Positions 24,854 through 24,898 of a DNA stretch of 24,898 bases are shown here, piece by piece. Position 1 is the first letter of the stretch. Every line of letters begins with the position of its first letter. The notes beneath the pieces are model-generated. The model was not told the DNA's origin and did not search any database. It saw nothing but the letters and a program-made list of their open reading frames with translations. The position numbers were made by a program, and so were the translations under genes. The stretch lies in NCBI GenBank assembly GCA_002381125.1, contig DFUT01000016.1:31048-55945 (forward strand). Direction: 5' to 3'. Source of the DNA: Bacteroidales bacterium UBA4179 (GTDB lineage Bacteria > Bacteroidota > Bacteroidia > Bacteroidales > Dysgonomonadaceae).

Positions 24854-24898
24854 AATATTCGACATTCTCCGAGTCAATTTTTCTTTGCTTTTTCATGG

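Noticed and set aside
24813..24896. 27-codon minus-strand ORF before parC
   Set aside because: It overlaps the parC -33 and -7 boxes and has no supporting feature; it is probably chance or the tail of something outside the window.
1..24898. CRISPR array, tRNA, rRNA, IS element or prophage
   Set aside because: No regularly spaced repeats with spacers, tRNA-like cloverleaf, rRNA sequence, transposase or phage protein was seen on reading both strands.

Overview
The window looks like chromosomal DNA from a member of the Bacteroidota, most likely order Bacteroidales. This rests on several features seen in the sequence. The promoter -7 boxes fit the Bacteroidota consensus TAnnTTTG. Several lipoproteins begin with a short signal ending in a lipobox cysteine. 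There is a DUF3316 protein and a long-tailed ribosomal protein S16. A GyrA/ParC paralogue and a clostripain-type (C11) lipoprotein fit the same assignment. No species is assigned. Almost all of the window is chromosomal core genes. I see no insertion sequence, phage gene, CRISPR array, tRNA or rRNA.

Layout from left to right. Positions 1-2232 (minus) hold most of clpB, which runs off the window. Positions 2385-3767 (minus) hold an MFS transporter preceded by a 430-base divergent intergenic region with promoter boxes and a three-copy repeat. Positions 4198-8566 (plus) hold a cluster of a C11 peptidase lipoprotein, cutC and a GH20 beta-hexosaminidase lipoprotein. That cluster ends at a strong bidirectional terminator. 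Positions 8645-16492 (minus) hold a compact phosphate operon in the order pstS-pstC-pstA-pstB-phoU-phoB-phoR-nfo. Its promoter carries a Pho-box-like array of five TGT repeats exactly 11 bp apart.

Positions 16795-17571 (plus) hold rpsP with a very long Lys/Glu/Ala/Pro tail partly built from a 30-bp tandem repeat. It converges on aroC and a SlyD-type FKBP (17666-19303, minus). A MalY/PatB-like PLP enzyme follows (19401-20573, minus). Next comes a 5'-truncated MenA/UbiA prenyltransferase remnant (20836-21168, minus), then a DUF3316 gene (21171-22079, minus) and the topoisomerase IV A subunit gene parC (22129-24756, minus) with a clear promoter.

The best functional unit is the phosphate system. 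PstS captures phosphate, PstCAB imports it, PhoU and PhoR sense Pst activity, and PhoB should bind the TGT array and drive the operon. Co-transcribed nfo links DNA base-excision repair to the same control. I found no convincing wholly new system. The points most worth a second look are the Pho-box array, the nfo linkage, the expanding S16 tail, the menA remnant, and the repeats in the leader of the MFS gene.
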